Shown here: positions 25,993 through 34,548 of the stretch, in pieces
Layout: each line of letters starts with the position of its first letter
Numbering within the stretch: the first letter of the stretch is position 1
Origin: Chengkuizengella sediminis
Lineage (GTDB): Bacteria > Bacillota > Bacilli > Paenibacillales > KCTC-33759
Assembly: GCF_010078385.1 (NCBI RefSeq)
Contig: NZ_SIJC01000002.1
Coordinates: 248,001-312,000, forward strand
Direction: 5' to 3'
Length of the DNA: 64,000 bases
Translations under genes and position numbers: made by a program
Notes under the pieces: generated by a model
The model's input: the letters and a program-made list of their open reading frames with translations, nothing else
Database searches by the model: none
Told to the model about the DNA's origin: nothing

Positions 25993-28900
25993 ATGAGGCA
26001 TTTTTCTAAAAAGGAAAGAAGCGTTATGTTTAATGAAGAATTAGATGCTTTACGCAACGGAAAATATATTCATGATGAGATATATGAAAATGTAAAAAGC
26101 GCTCATCAACGATATACCTCCAAGATGAAATCAGAAGAAAACACTTTAGCTGCTCCTACTTCAACGAATGACGAATCTAAGCCTATAAAAATTCATGATC
26201 CAACAAACAAAGAAGTACAACAAAATTTATCAAATGATAAAGATCATGCTGAGGTTTTGATTCCTAAGAAAGTGAAGTCTCCAATACCTAAAAAAGTAAA
26301 ATCAGCTGAACAAATAAGAGATCGGAATATTACTTGGACACTAATTTTAGGTGTGATTTTGCTTTTAATAGGAGGTTTATACGTTGCCACTAGTAATTGG
26401 AGTATCATGGCGAATGAAATGAAGATCATGTCCATCGCCCTTGTTTCTACTTTGTTTTTCGGCATAAGCTGGTTTTCATTTAAATTATTAAAAATTGAAA
26501 AAACAGCATTTGCATTCTTAACATTAGGCAGTTTGTTCATTCCTATCGTTATTTTATCTGCTGGATATTTTCAATTGTTTAATGAGTGGTTTTCTTTAAT
26601 GGGAGAGGGTAGGTATTTATTTATTGGATTAGGTGCTTTGGTTTGTTTACCAATATATATGCTTATTGCACATAAATTTAAATCAAGAATGTTTGTCTGG
26701 ATTAGCTTTGTTACTTCCTCAATTTGTGTAGGTTTCTTATTAGCTGCATTGCATTTATCCAATGATGCCTTTTATTTTGGAATCATGGTTTATAATGCGA
26801 TTCTATTAGTTGGTTACCATAAATTTAATAAACTCCAAAAACATCAATTATTCATTAAAGAACTGCCGAATTATGCACAATTAAATTTAGTTTTAAGTAC
26901 TTTCCTGATGTTAATGATATTTGAAAACGCTCTGTTTTATAGTTTTAATGTGATATTAACAGCCATATTGTATATGTCTATGTTTTTTGTATATCAAACC
27001 AAACATTATCATTTTGTGTTCAGTGCTTTATTGGTTTACGGTTTATATCAATTTATAGAAAATTCATTTTTACAACAATTTAACGTTATTTTCATTGCTC
27101 TCATTGGATTTGTATTTATTGGGTTGCAATTTGTTCTAGAAAAGGATCAATACTTAAAAAAGATGTTTCAATATACGAGTGGAGTTATTTCTTTTTTCGC
27201 ATTCATTTATATTAGTCTTCAAGGTGTTTTACTACAATTGCATCAACCATCAACATTTATGTTTTTGGCATATGTTTTAATCTCATTAAATTACTTGTAT
27301 CTATCTTTTAAAACCAAACGTATACTGTTTTCCTATTTAACTCCGATATTTTTTATTGTTGCTGGATATGAATCCTTTGAGATTGTTTATGATCTCATTA
27401 ATTTGATGTATTTTGAGTGGTATATGTTTGGATATGCTGTTGTGATATTTGCAGTTTTTTATTTGTTCAATCAATGGGAACTGACTTCAACGATAAAAAT
27501 AAGCAGTTTGATTATTTCTATGTTAACAATGATATATGTAATGGGAATGGCTTTATATCATGGGAGTTTTTTTGAAGTGTTTCTGATGTTGTTTGTTTTT
27601 GGCTTCATTATATTAGCAATTTTTAAGACGAATCAAAATATATATGTACGTGATTTAACGGCTGTATTAATCCCAATTATATGGTTGTTAAGTGGAATCT
27701 TTAGTTTTGGTTATATAATCAATGAAATAAAAATAGGATGGTACGAACTAATATTAGGGTTACCTTTTCATCTTAGTGTTTGCGGACTTGTATTACTCGG
27801 CATAAGTCAGTTCTGGAAAAAATTAAAGGAACACGAATTAAGTTTAACAACATTTATTATTTCCCAACTTTCATATACGGGAGGGTTATTCCTTCTATTA
27901 AGTCCTAATGTAGAGGAGACATTTTTAAGACCAACTTTGCTGCTTATAGGTATAGGGATGCATATTCTATTAGCGATGAGATTAAAAATCAACGGATTAT
28001 GGCTATTTTCAAGTGTAACAAGTTTGTTTTTCCTTTTGTCGTTAATTTCAGCCTTTAATATTAAAAATGATCTATATCTGTCCATCTATTTATTGTTCAT
28101 TCCTGTTGTTTTACTAAGTGCTTATGAATGGATTGGTAGAAAATACGAAGTCATTAAACCATATTTCTTTTGGACAGCTCATTTTTATTTACCCTTTGCT
28201 GTACTAGCTAGTCTGTACATGTTTGATTTTGTAGATGCAAATCCGAATGCACTAATCCTAGCTTTATTGGTGTATATTTATAGTGTAATAAAAGCAAATA
28301 ATGAGTGGTTTATAAAGCTGTTTTTATATTCATCTTTTACGATTTTACTAATGCTTGTAAACTACAATATTCTTTATTATGATGTTTCATTTATTAAAAT
28401 AGATTTCGTACTTTTCATAACCAGCATGATAATAGGAGTTTTATGGTTATTCATGAATAGTATTTGGAGGAAGAGGATTGATTTTTATTTAATTCCTTTA
28501 TCCATGATTGGAATTGTGACTCTTGTCGTAAATGCAAATACAGCTTTAGCTAACGTTGTGATCGGTATGATATATATCGTTTTTACACTTTATTTACTTC
28601 ATCAAAGAAGATGGACTTTATTAAATTTCATTCCATTATTGTTATCTATCCTCTTATTAGTTCAATATCAACATCATTTAAGTAAACAGGTTATGATTAT
28701 AGTTTGTATAGCAGGATTCTTCATATTAAAAGTGGTCGGTGAAATTTGTTTTAAATTCATTATACAAATTAAAAAAAATCATTACATTTTTATAGATTGG
28801 TATACATTCATTTCATTCCTATACATGATCATGTTGTATCAGTTTATTGATTTGAAAGATCCTCTATGGCTGCAGTTAGTTCCTGCAATTTTAACAGTGT

Positions 28901-29487
28901 ATTGGATTTTTTCTCATATAAAAAGAGTGAAGTTGAATTTAACTAAAAAAATAATGACAACACTTACAGCTGTTAGTCTTTTTTATCCATATTACATTTC
29001 AATTATGAATTTAGAGCTTCCCAAAATAATAAAGGTTGAATGTTATGTATTACCTTGGATCGTGTTGACGGTGGTATTATCAAAAATGACTTGGAAGCAA
29101 AATTATAACCAAATGAAATGGGTACAAGCCATAATAGTACTGATTGTAGCAGTTATTTTAGTGATTGATGCTCAGTTAAGTTATACGATGAATGATGCGG
29201 TAATTCTAGGAACATTATCTCTCATCTCATTATTAGCTGGTTTGCATTATAAAATGAAATCTTACTTCTTCATTGGAAGCGGAGTGTTATTGTTAAATCT
29301 ATTTATTCAAACAAAACCTTTATGGGGAAATGCACCGTGGTGGGTCTATTTATTAGTAGCAGGGATGAGTCTTATTGGATTTGCTAGTTATTATGAATGG
29401 CAAAAGAAGAACAAAGAAAAAGATCAAAACTCAAACGTAAAAGGAAAGATGAAAAAAATGATAGATAAACTTAAAGATTGGGACTAA
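25993..29487 (+). CDS. Very large polytopic membrane protein, DUF2157-like start
   Basis: 1164 residues. A 100-residue cytoplasmic head carries a short repeat (IPKKVKSPIPKKVKS). It is followed by some thirty or more hydrophobic helices in tandem with very short loops and a basic C-terminal tail (KKNKEKDQNSNVKGKMKKM). The first membrane segments (NITWTLILGVILLLIGGLYV, then ANEMKIMSIALV) resemble DUF2157/SCO7613-type proteins of Gram-positive bacteria. No catalytic motif or transporter signature is seen, and function is unknown. The ATG at 25993 has AAAGGA 9 nt upstream; the nearer ATG at 25984 would be too close to it. Confidence 0.75.
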   Translation: MRHFSKKERSVMFNEELDALRNGKYIHDEIYENVKSAHQRYTSKMKSEENTLAAPTSTNDESKPIKIHDPTNKEVQQNLSNDKDHAEVLIPKKVKSPIPKKVKSAEQIRDRNITWTLILGVILLLIGGLYVATSNWSIMANEMKIMSIALVSTLFFGISWFSFKLLKIEKTAFAFLTLGSLFIPIVILSAGYFQLFNEWFSLMGEGRYLFIGLGALVCLPIYMLIAHKFKSRMFVWISFVTSSICVGFLLAALHLSNDAFYFGIMVYNAILLVGYHKFNKLQKHQLFIKELPNYAQLNLVLSTFLMLMIFENALFYSFNVILTAILYMSMFFVYQTKHYHFVFSALLVYGLYQFIENSFLQQFNVIFIALIGFVFIGLQFVLEKDQYLKKMFQYTSGVISFFAFIYISLQGVLLQLHQPSTFMFLAYVLISLNYLYLSFKTKRILFSYLTPIFFIVAGYESFEIVYDLINLMYFEWYMFGYAVVIFAVFYLFNQWELTSTIKISSLIISMLTMIYVMGMALYHGSFFEVFLMLFVFGFIILAIFKTNQNIYVRDLTAVLIPIIWLLSGIFSFGYIINEIKIGWYELILGLPFHLSVCGLVLLGISQFWKKLKEHELSLTTFIISQLSYTGGLFLLLSPNVEETFLRPTLLLIGIGMHILLAMRLKINGLWLFSSVTSLFFLLSLISAFNIKNDLYLSIYLLFIPVVLLSAYEWIGRKYEVIKPYFFWTAHFYLPFAVLASLYMFDFVDANPNALILALLVYIYSVIKANNEWFIKLFLYSSFTILLMLVNYNILYYDVSFIKIDFVLFITSMIIGVLWLFMNSIWRKRIDFYLIPLSMIGIVTLVVNANTALANVVIGMIYIVFTLYLLHQRRWTLLNFIPLLLSILLLVQYQHHLSKQVMIIVCIAGFFILKVVGEICFKFIIQIKKNHYIFIDWYTFISFLYMIMLYQFIDLKDPLWLQLVPAILTVYWIFSHIKRVKLNLTKKIMTTLTAVSLFYPYYISIMNLELPKIIKVECYVLPWIVLTVVLSKMTWKQNYNQMKWVQAIIVLIVAVILVIDAQLSYTMNDAVILGTLSLISLLAGLHYKMKSYFFIGSGVLLLNLFIQTKPLWGNAPWWVYLLVAGMSLIGFASYYEWQKKNKEKDQNSNVKGKMKKMIDKLKDWD

Positions 29488-29559
29488 AGTTTATTTAGTC
29501 CGCAATTCCTATAGGTGGTTACTGAACCTTAGAGGGAGTAGTCTCCTTCTGAGGTTCAG
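29481..29559 (+). terminator. Two hairpins after the large membrane gene
   Basis: GGACTAAA (29481-29488) pairs with TTTAGTCC (29494-29501) and overlaps the stop codon. CTGAACCT (29522-29529) pairs with AGGTTCAG (29552-29559), with an inner stem AGAGGGAG/CTCCTTCT that makes a long rod. Neither has a classic T-run, but together they separate this gene from the convergent one. Confidence 0.55.
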
Positions 29560-29592
29560 ATATATTTGAATTTCTCCTTAAGTATTGATCCT

Positions 29593-30144
29593 TTATCTGT
29601 TTATTGGAAACTTCTCATCCAATCTGGCTCCATGTTTATCAATATATTCATCTAGTATACCTTGTGAGGTCTTGTTTTTAGTCCATTTTATGAGTACATC
29701 TCTATCCTCTACATAATCCATGATTGGAACACCGAATCCACAACTTGTTTGTACCGCCTCAATTTTAATATTGAAAATCTGTCTTGCTGATTTTGGATCA
29801 ATATCTGGAAAATGATCCTGTAATAATTCAGCGTATGTTTCTGCTTGTTTTTCAATCACTTCACCATACCCGTAAACGCGTAATATCAGTGGTTTTTGAT
29901 CAAAACTATTCCACATGATTGTAATTTTTTTATTGTCTCTTAAATGATTTGCTGTTTCATTCCCACTACCTGCATAATCCAAGTAAATGATAGATTGGTT
30001 GTTTACAATTTTTAAACAGTCATAACCTTTTGGGGATAAATTAATCCTTCCATCATCTGAGGGTGCTGTTGCAGTGAAAAACATATGTTGCTTTTGAATA
30101 AATTCAATTAACTCCTCATTGAGTTCTGTTAAAAATTTGCCCAT
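29593..30144 (-). CDS. Pyridoxamine-phosphate-oxidase-like FMN-binding protein
   Basis: 183 residues with the split-barrel PNPOx-like fold. FFTATAPSDDGRINLSPKGY is the conserved strand pair that contacts FMN phosphate, and DYAGSGNETANHLRDNKKIT plus LRVYGYGEV complete the barrel. These proteins include flavin reductases, F420/FMN-binding proteins and general-stress proteins; the reaction here cannot be assigned. GGGAGGAG precedes the ATG. It stands alone on the minus strand. Confidence 0.85.
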   Translation of the reverse strand: MGKFLTELNEELIEFIQKQHMFFTATAPSDDGRINLSPKGYDCLKIVNNQSIIYLDYAGSGNETANHLRDNKKITIMWNSFDQKPLILRVYGYGEVIEKQAETYAELLQDHFPDIDPKSARQIFNIKIEAVQTSCGFGVPIMDYVEDRDVLIKWTKNKTSQGILDEYIDKHGARLDEKFPINR

Positions 30145-30391
30145 AACTTCTCCTCCCTAAAAAACCTAAAAACGCTATATATTATTTTTCATTTAAATTT
30201 ATTATGTCTAAATATTCCTAAACTTTCAATAAACTTTTTCCAACATATGAAAATATAATTTACACACTACTAGACTGGTTGAGATGAAATGGTTCTAATC
30301 ATGGGATTAAATATTTATTTTAATATGGAATAATTTACATGAGATTAGTAAACACTGTATACAAGTAATTCATGCTAGGAGGAGACATGTA

Positions 30392-31651
30392 ATGTACAGA
30401 AAACACTTAATCTATTTTTTAAGCACAGTATTATTCATAAGTATGATATTCCCAGCTCAATTGATTGCCAATGAACCTGAAGAAAAACAGATAGATTTAG
30501 CTCCAAATTCTCATTCTGCGATGTTGATAGACGCAGATACGGGTACCATCATTTATGAAAAAAATGCTCATGATCGTTTACCTCCCGCTAGTATCACAAA
30601 AGTGATGACCATGTTACTAATTATGGAAGCACTTGATAGCGGAAAAATACAAAAAGATGAGATGGTTCGAACTAGTGAATTAGCAGCATCTATGGGAGGG
30701 TCTCAGATTTTTTTAGAAGTCGGAGAAGAGATGAGTGTTGAAGATATGCTAAAAGGCATAGCGATGGCTTCGGGTAATGATGCATCTGTAGCGATGGCTG
30801 AAAAAATAGCAGGATCAGAAGAAATGTTTGTTCAGATGATGAATGATCGGGCAAAAGAACTTGGATTAGAGAACACACATTTTGAGAATAGTAATGGATT
30901 ACCTGCGTCAGAACATTATTCAAGTGCTCATGATATTGCAATGATGTCTAAAGAGTTATTAAAACATGAAATGATCACACAATTCACAAGTAAGTATCAA
31001 GATTATTTACGTAAGGATACAGATGATCCTTTTTGGTTAGTGAATACGAATAAGTTAGTTAGATTTTATCAAGGAGCAGATGGACTGAAAACGGGTTATA
31101 CGAGTGAAGCTAAGTATTGTCTTGCAGCAACTGCAAAGAGAAATGAAATGCGTGTGATAGCTGTTGTTTTAGGTGAACCTAGTACAAAATCCAGAAACTA
31201 TGAAGTGTCTAAGTTATTTGATTATGCTTTTTCTCAATACACAAATTATCCTATTTTTAAACCAGGTGAAATGATCGGTACGATCCCAATTGAAAAAGGG
31301 GATGTTCGAAATATTGAGATTGTAGCAAAACAACAATACAGCGTGTTGATGAAAAAAGGGGAATCCAAAGAAAACATAAAACATGAAATTGAATTAGAAT
31401 CAGAAATAAAAGCACCCGTTACTTTAGGACAAACGGTTGGGAAATTAAAGATCTATCAAAATGGAGAAAAAATTAAAGAAATTGATCTTGATTCTCCTAT
31501 CGAAGTGAGAGAAGCAAATTATTGGCAGATCTTAAAAAGAACTCTGGAAAAAGTACTATTTATTCAAAAAAAAGATGAACTAAAAATAGAAAATCAACCT
31601 AATGATTTAGAAGAAAATACGAGAGAAAATAAAGAAGAAAATGTCAAATAA
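30392..31651 (+). CDS. dacF: D-alanyl-D-alanine carboxypeptidase (penicillin-binding protein)
   Basis: 419 residues, exported. A signal peptide (HLIYFLSTVLFISMIFPAQL) is followed by the serine peptidase S11 domain with SITK (67-70, catalytic Ser), SGNDAS and KTGYTSEA, then the C-terminal beta-domain of class A low-molecular-weight PBPs. It trims the terminal D-Ala of peptidoglycan stem peptides in the forespore. Position directly before spoIIAA is the dacF position of Bacillus subtilis, where dacF and the spoIIA operon can be co-transcribed. GGAGGAG precedes the ATG. The last 30 residues are highly charged. Confidence 0.93.
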   Translation: MYRKHLIYFLSTVLFISMIFPAQLIANEPEEKQIDLAPNSHSAMLIDADTGTIIYEKNAHDRLPPASITKVMTMLLIMEALDSGKIQKDEMVRTSELAASMGGSQIFLEVGEEMSVEDMLKGIAMASGNDASVAMAEKIAGSEEMFVQMMNDRAKELGLENTHFENSNGLPASEHYSSAHDIAMMSKELLKHEMITQFTSKYQDYLRKDTDDPFWLVNTNKLVRFYQGADGLKTGYTSEAKYCLAATAKRNEMRVIAVVLGEPSTKSRNYEVSKLFDYAFSQYTNYPIFKPGEMIGTIPIEKGDVRNIEIVAKQQYSVLMKKGESKENIKHEIELESEIKAPVTLGQTVGKLKIYQNGEKIKEIDLDSPIEVREANYWQILKRTLEKVLFIQKKDELKIENQPNDLEENTRENKEENVK

Positions 31652-31742
31652 ACAAAGTTCTCTTCTAGTTTTGTCGAAGAGCAGGAATTATTAAATGTAA
31701 TGTAGAAATGCTTCATCATCAGTTAATAAGGAGTGAAGAACT

Positions 31743-32096
31743 ATGAGTCTGCACGTGCAGATATCTAATCAAGGTGAAGCATTGATCGTTAGACTACAGG
31801 GTGAACTTGATCATCACACATCAGAACTGCTACGAACAAAAATGGAGAGTGCGATAATACAGGAAAATAGTAATCATATCGTTTTAGTACTTAAGGATCT
31901 ATCATTTATGGATAGCTCAGGTTTAGGGGTTATATTAGGACGATATAAACAAATTACGAATAAAGGTGGAAGGATGGTTGTATGTAACGTCAATTCTTCA
32001 ATCTATCGACTTTTTGAAATGTCTGGTTTGTTTAAAATATTAACTATTGAAGAAGATGAAGAACAAGCTCTTTCTAGTTTGGGGGTTGTATCATGA
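31743..32096 (+). CDS. spoIIAA: Anti-sigma F factor antagonist SpoIIAA
   Basis: 117 residues, a STAS-domain protein. Ser58 in [17 protein letters not shown] is the site that SpoIIAB phosphorylates and SpoIIE dephosphorylates. The unphosphorylated form releases sigma F from SpoIIAB in the forespore. AAGGAGTGA precedes the ATG. Its stop overlaps the spoIIAB start (ATGA). Confidence 0.97.
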   Translation: MSLHVQISNQGEALIVRLQGELDHHTSELLRTKMESAIIQENSNHIVLVLKDLSFMDSSGLGVILGRYKQITNKGGRMVVCNVNSSIYRLFEMSGLFKILTIEEDEEQALSSLGVVS

Positions 32097-32539
32097 AAAT
32101 GAATAATTATATGGCTCTTCAATTTATGAGTAAATCTGAAAATGAAGCTTTTGCAAGAATTACAGTGGCTGCGTTTGTTTCTCAGTTAGATCCACAAGTA
32201 AACGAACTAACAGACATTAAAACAGTGGTTTCTGAAGCGGTAACTAATTCAATTATACACGGTTATGAGAATAAACCAGAGGGTATGATTTCGATTACTG
32301 CAAAAATAGAAGAAGATACAGTTTATATCACTGTAGAGGATGAAGGGTTAGGCATCGAGAATTTAGATGAGGCAATACAGCCTTTATATACATCAAAACC
32401 TGAGTTAGAGAGGTCAGGTATGGGGTTTACGATTATGGAGAATTTTATGGATGAAGTTGAGATCAATTCAGCCTTAGGAAAAGGAACTAAGGTAACTATG
32501 ATGAAGCGGATTGAATCAAAAAAAGCTTTATACAATTAG
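32093..32539 (+). CDS. spoIIAB: Anti-sigma F factor SpoIIAB (serine kinase)
   Basis: 148 residues, a GHKL-type ATPase that holds sigma F inactive and phosphorylates Spo[21 protein letters not shown] is the N box, [12 protein letters not shown] the G1 box and [18 protein letters not shown] the G2 region. It closely resembles the Bacillus subtilis protein along its whole length. Translationally coupled to spoIIAA by a 4-nt overlap. Confidence 0.97.
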   Translation: MKMNNYMALQFMSKSENEAFARITVAAFVSQLDPQVNELTDIKTVVSEAVTNSIIHGYENKPEGMISITAKIEEDTVYITVEDEGLGIENLDEAIQPLYTSKPELERSGMGFTIMENFMDEVEINSALGKGTKVTMMKRIESKKALYN

Positions 32540-32549
32540 GGGTATGAAT

Positions 32550-33305
32550 ATGGATGTGGATTTGAATAACAAGACACATAAATATCTAAAGGACAATGAA
32601 GTCAAAAGATTGATTGCTTTAAGTCAAACTGGTGATATGGTAGCGAGAGATACTTTAGTGAATAATAATATTCGTTTAGTATGGTCTGTCGTACAACGGT
32701 TTTTAAATCGAGGATATGAGCCAGATGATTTGTTTCAAATTGGATGTATAGGATTGTTAAAATCAGTTGATAAATTTGACTTATCTTATGATGTCAAATT
32801 TTCCACCTATGCTGTTCCGATGATTATAGGTGAAATACAACGTTTTCTCAGGGATGATGGGACCATAAAGGTGAGTCGTTCCTTAAAAGAAATGGCTAAT
32901 AAAGTGCGAAAAATAAAGGATGAGCTTACTAAAAGATTAAATCGAATACCTACCATATCTGAAATAGCAGAAGAACTAGATGTAACCCCAGAGGAAGTAG
33001 TGTTTGCACTTGAAGCCAATAAACCTCCTTCATCCATTCATGAAACCGTTTTTGAAAATGATGGAGATCCTATTACTCTCATGGATCAAATTTCAGATGA
33101 TACACAGGATAAATGGTTTGAAAACATTGCTTTAAATGAAGCCATTCAATCATTAAGTGAAAGAGAACAGCTCATTGTATACTTAAGGTATTATAAAGAT
33201 CAAACCCAATCAGAGGTTGCACTCCGATTGGGAATATCACAAGTACAAGTATCTAGATTGGAAAAGAAAATATTACGAACGATTAAAGCTCAGATAGCAT
33301 TATGA
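32550..33305 (+). CDS. sigF: RNA polymerase sigma factor SigF (forespore)
   Basis: 251 residues, the first forespore-specific sigma factor. Region 2 has RLVWSVVQRFLNRGYEPDDL and FQIGCIGLLKSVDKFDLSYD. Region 3 has IPTISEIAEELDVTPEEV, and region 4 has LRYYKDQTQSEVALRLGISQ followed by VQVSRLEKKIL (the -35 recognition helix). The ATG at 32550 gives MDVDLNN, matching the start of Bacillus SigF, and is 7 nt from AGGGG. The frame extends upstream to 32511 within spoIIAB, but that start is less likely. Confidence 0.97.
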   Translation: MDVDLNNKTHKYLKDNEVKRLIALSQTGDMVARDTLVNNNIRLVWSVVQRFLNRGYEPDDLFQIGCIGLLKSVDKFDLSYDVKFSTYAVPMIIGEIQRFLRDDGTIKVSRSLKEMANKVRKIKDELTKRLNRIPTISEIAEELDVTPEEVVFALEANKPPSSIHETVFENDGDPITLMDQISDDTQDKWFENIALNEAIQSLSEREQLIVYLRYYKDQTQSEVALRLGISQVQVSRLEKKILRTIKAQIAL

Positions 33306-33320
33306 CTATCTGAGCTTTTT
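33285..33320 (+). terminator. Strong terminator of the spoIIA operon
   Basis: AAAGCTCAGATAG (33285-33297) is perfectly complementary to CTATCTGAGCTTT (33306-33318), a 13-bp stem with an 8-nt loop and a T-run. It overlaps the end and stop codon of sigF, so spoVA must have its own promoter. Confidence 0.95.
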
Positions 33321-33476
33321 TACGTACATACTATGAAGAAGATTTAGAAAGTCCCAATTTTTTCAGCACAGGAAGTACTATTCCAGCATTACAATCTTCT
33401 TGAAACGGAACTTTTTAAACCTGATGTCACATCAATGAGTGACTTCACTTTTTGGGGTATGTTAGGGGTGGTGGTG

Positions 33477-34115
33477 ATGAATAACAACCAGCAGGTATTA
33501 TATTTAAGGTTAAGGAAATCGATCAAATTAACAAAGGGAAAACCGATCTATTTAGGACATATTGCTCAAATCATCATTGATCCTGAATGGGAGATGATAT
33601 TAAAGAAGCTATTAATTAAGCAACCAAAAGATGAACTGAATTTAGTCATTGATTTAATGATGATTATAAAAAAAGTGAAGGAAGTCCTTCCAGATGTAAC
33701 CATAGAATATTTTGGAGAACCACATGTATTTGTAGAATTTGAGGATAATAAACCTTCACCTAGTATTATATTCATCGCTTTAGTATGGTTGTTATTATTT
33801 GTGGGTTCTGGTTTAGCTATTATGAACTTTCATGCTGATGTAAGTATGGAGGAAGTTCATCAAAAAATTTATACATTAGTAACAGGGGACGAAATAGACT
33901 CTCCCTTACTTCTGCAAATCCCATATTCATTAGGATTAGGTATTGGGATGATATTATTTTTTAACCGGTTATTTAAGAAGAAATTTAGTGAAGAGCCTTC
34001 ACCCCTTGAATTAGAGATGTTTATGTATAAAGAAAATATGAATCAGTTTCTAATTACAAAACAATTTCAACAGAATGATAAGCGAAGTGGTTCAGATGAT
34101 GGAACTGTTTCGTAA
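33477..34115 (+). CDS. spoVAA: Stage V sporulation protein AA
   Basis: 212 residues. A soluble N-terminal half (IYLGHIAQIIIDPEWEMILK) is followed by two membrane helices (SPSIIFIALVWLLLFVGSGL and IPYSLGLGIGMILFFNRLFK). The helix-flanking motifs AIMNFHADVSMEEVHQ and EEPSPLELEMF are the SpoVAA signature. SpoVA proteins move dipicolinic acid into the spore. The ATG at 33477, with AGGGGTGGTG before it, is preferred to 33435. Confidence 0.95.
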   Translation: MNNNQQVLYLRLRKSIKLTKGKPIYLGHIAQIIIDPEWEMILKKLLIKQPKDELNLVIDLMMIIKKVKEVLPDVTIEYFGEPHVFVEFEDNKPSPSIIFIALVWLLLFVGSGLAIMNFHADVSMEEVHQKIYTLVTGDEIDSPLLLQIPYSLGLGIGMILFFNRLFKKKFSEEPSPLELEMFMYKENMNQFLITKQFQQNDKRSGSDDGTVS

Positions 34116-34524
34116 TGTTTTAGTTATATTTATAGGGGTATCTGGAGGTATAGCAGTAGGAAGCGGTTTGGTTGCTTTTTTAACAGTTCTGGATGTTGTG
34201 CCTCGTTTAACACAGCTTACTAAATCCAATAAGTTTCTATATTTATATGAATCCGCTGTTGTAATTGGGGCGGTATTTTGGACATTTACTGATTTTTATA
34301 AATGGAATTTTCACCTTTTTCCGTTAAGTACCATAATATTTGGCTTATTCGCTGGTGTTTTTGTTGGAATGATAGCAGCTGGGTTAACGGAAGTATTAAA
34401 TGTTTTACCTATATTAGCGCAAAGAATGAATATGTCAAAGTACATTATAGTTTTATTAATGGCTATGGTATTGGGGAAAATTATTGGATCACTTTTTCAA
34501 TGGATAGTATATCGAACATTGTAA
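34096..34524 (+). CDS. spoVAB: Stage V sporulation protein AB
   Basis: About 142 residues with four membrane helices. GVSGGIAVGSGLVAFLTVLD, VVPRLTQLTKSNKFLYLYES and the block AAGLTEVLNVLPILAQRMNM mark SpoVAB. The true start is one of three close ATG codons (34075, 34096, 34099), all within the end of spoVAA; none has a clear ribosome binding site, so coupling to spoVAA is likely. Confidence 0.93.
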   Translation: MMELFRNVLVIFIGVSGGIAVGSGLVAFLTVLDVVPRLTQLTKSNKFLYLYESAVVIGAVFWTFTDFYKWNFHLFPLSTIIFGLFAGVFVGMIAAGLTEVLNVLPILAQRMNMSKYIIVLLMAMVLGKIIGSLFQWIVYRTL

Positions 34525-34548
34525 TTGCAGCATGAAAGGAAGTAAACG

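Noticed and set aside
30301-30333. A possible sigma H promoter upstream of dacF (GGGATT and GGAATAA)
   Set aside because: The -10-like element fits, but the spacing of about 15 nt to the -35-like element is longer than the usual 11-12 nt, so it was not listed.
33323-33476. Sigma G promoter for the spoVA cluster
   Set aside because: Expected from Bacillus subtilis, but no pair of elements close enough to the consensus was found by eye.
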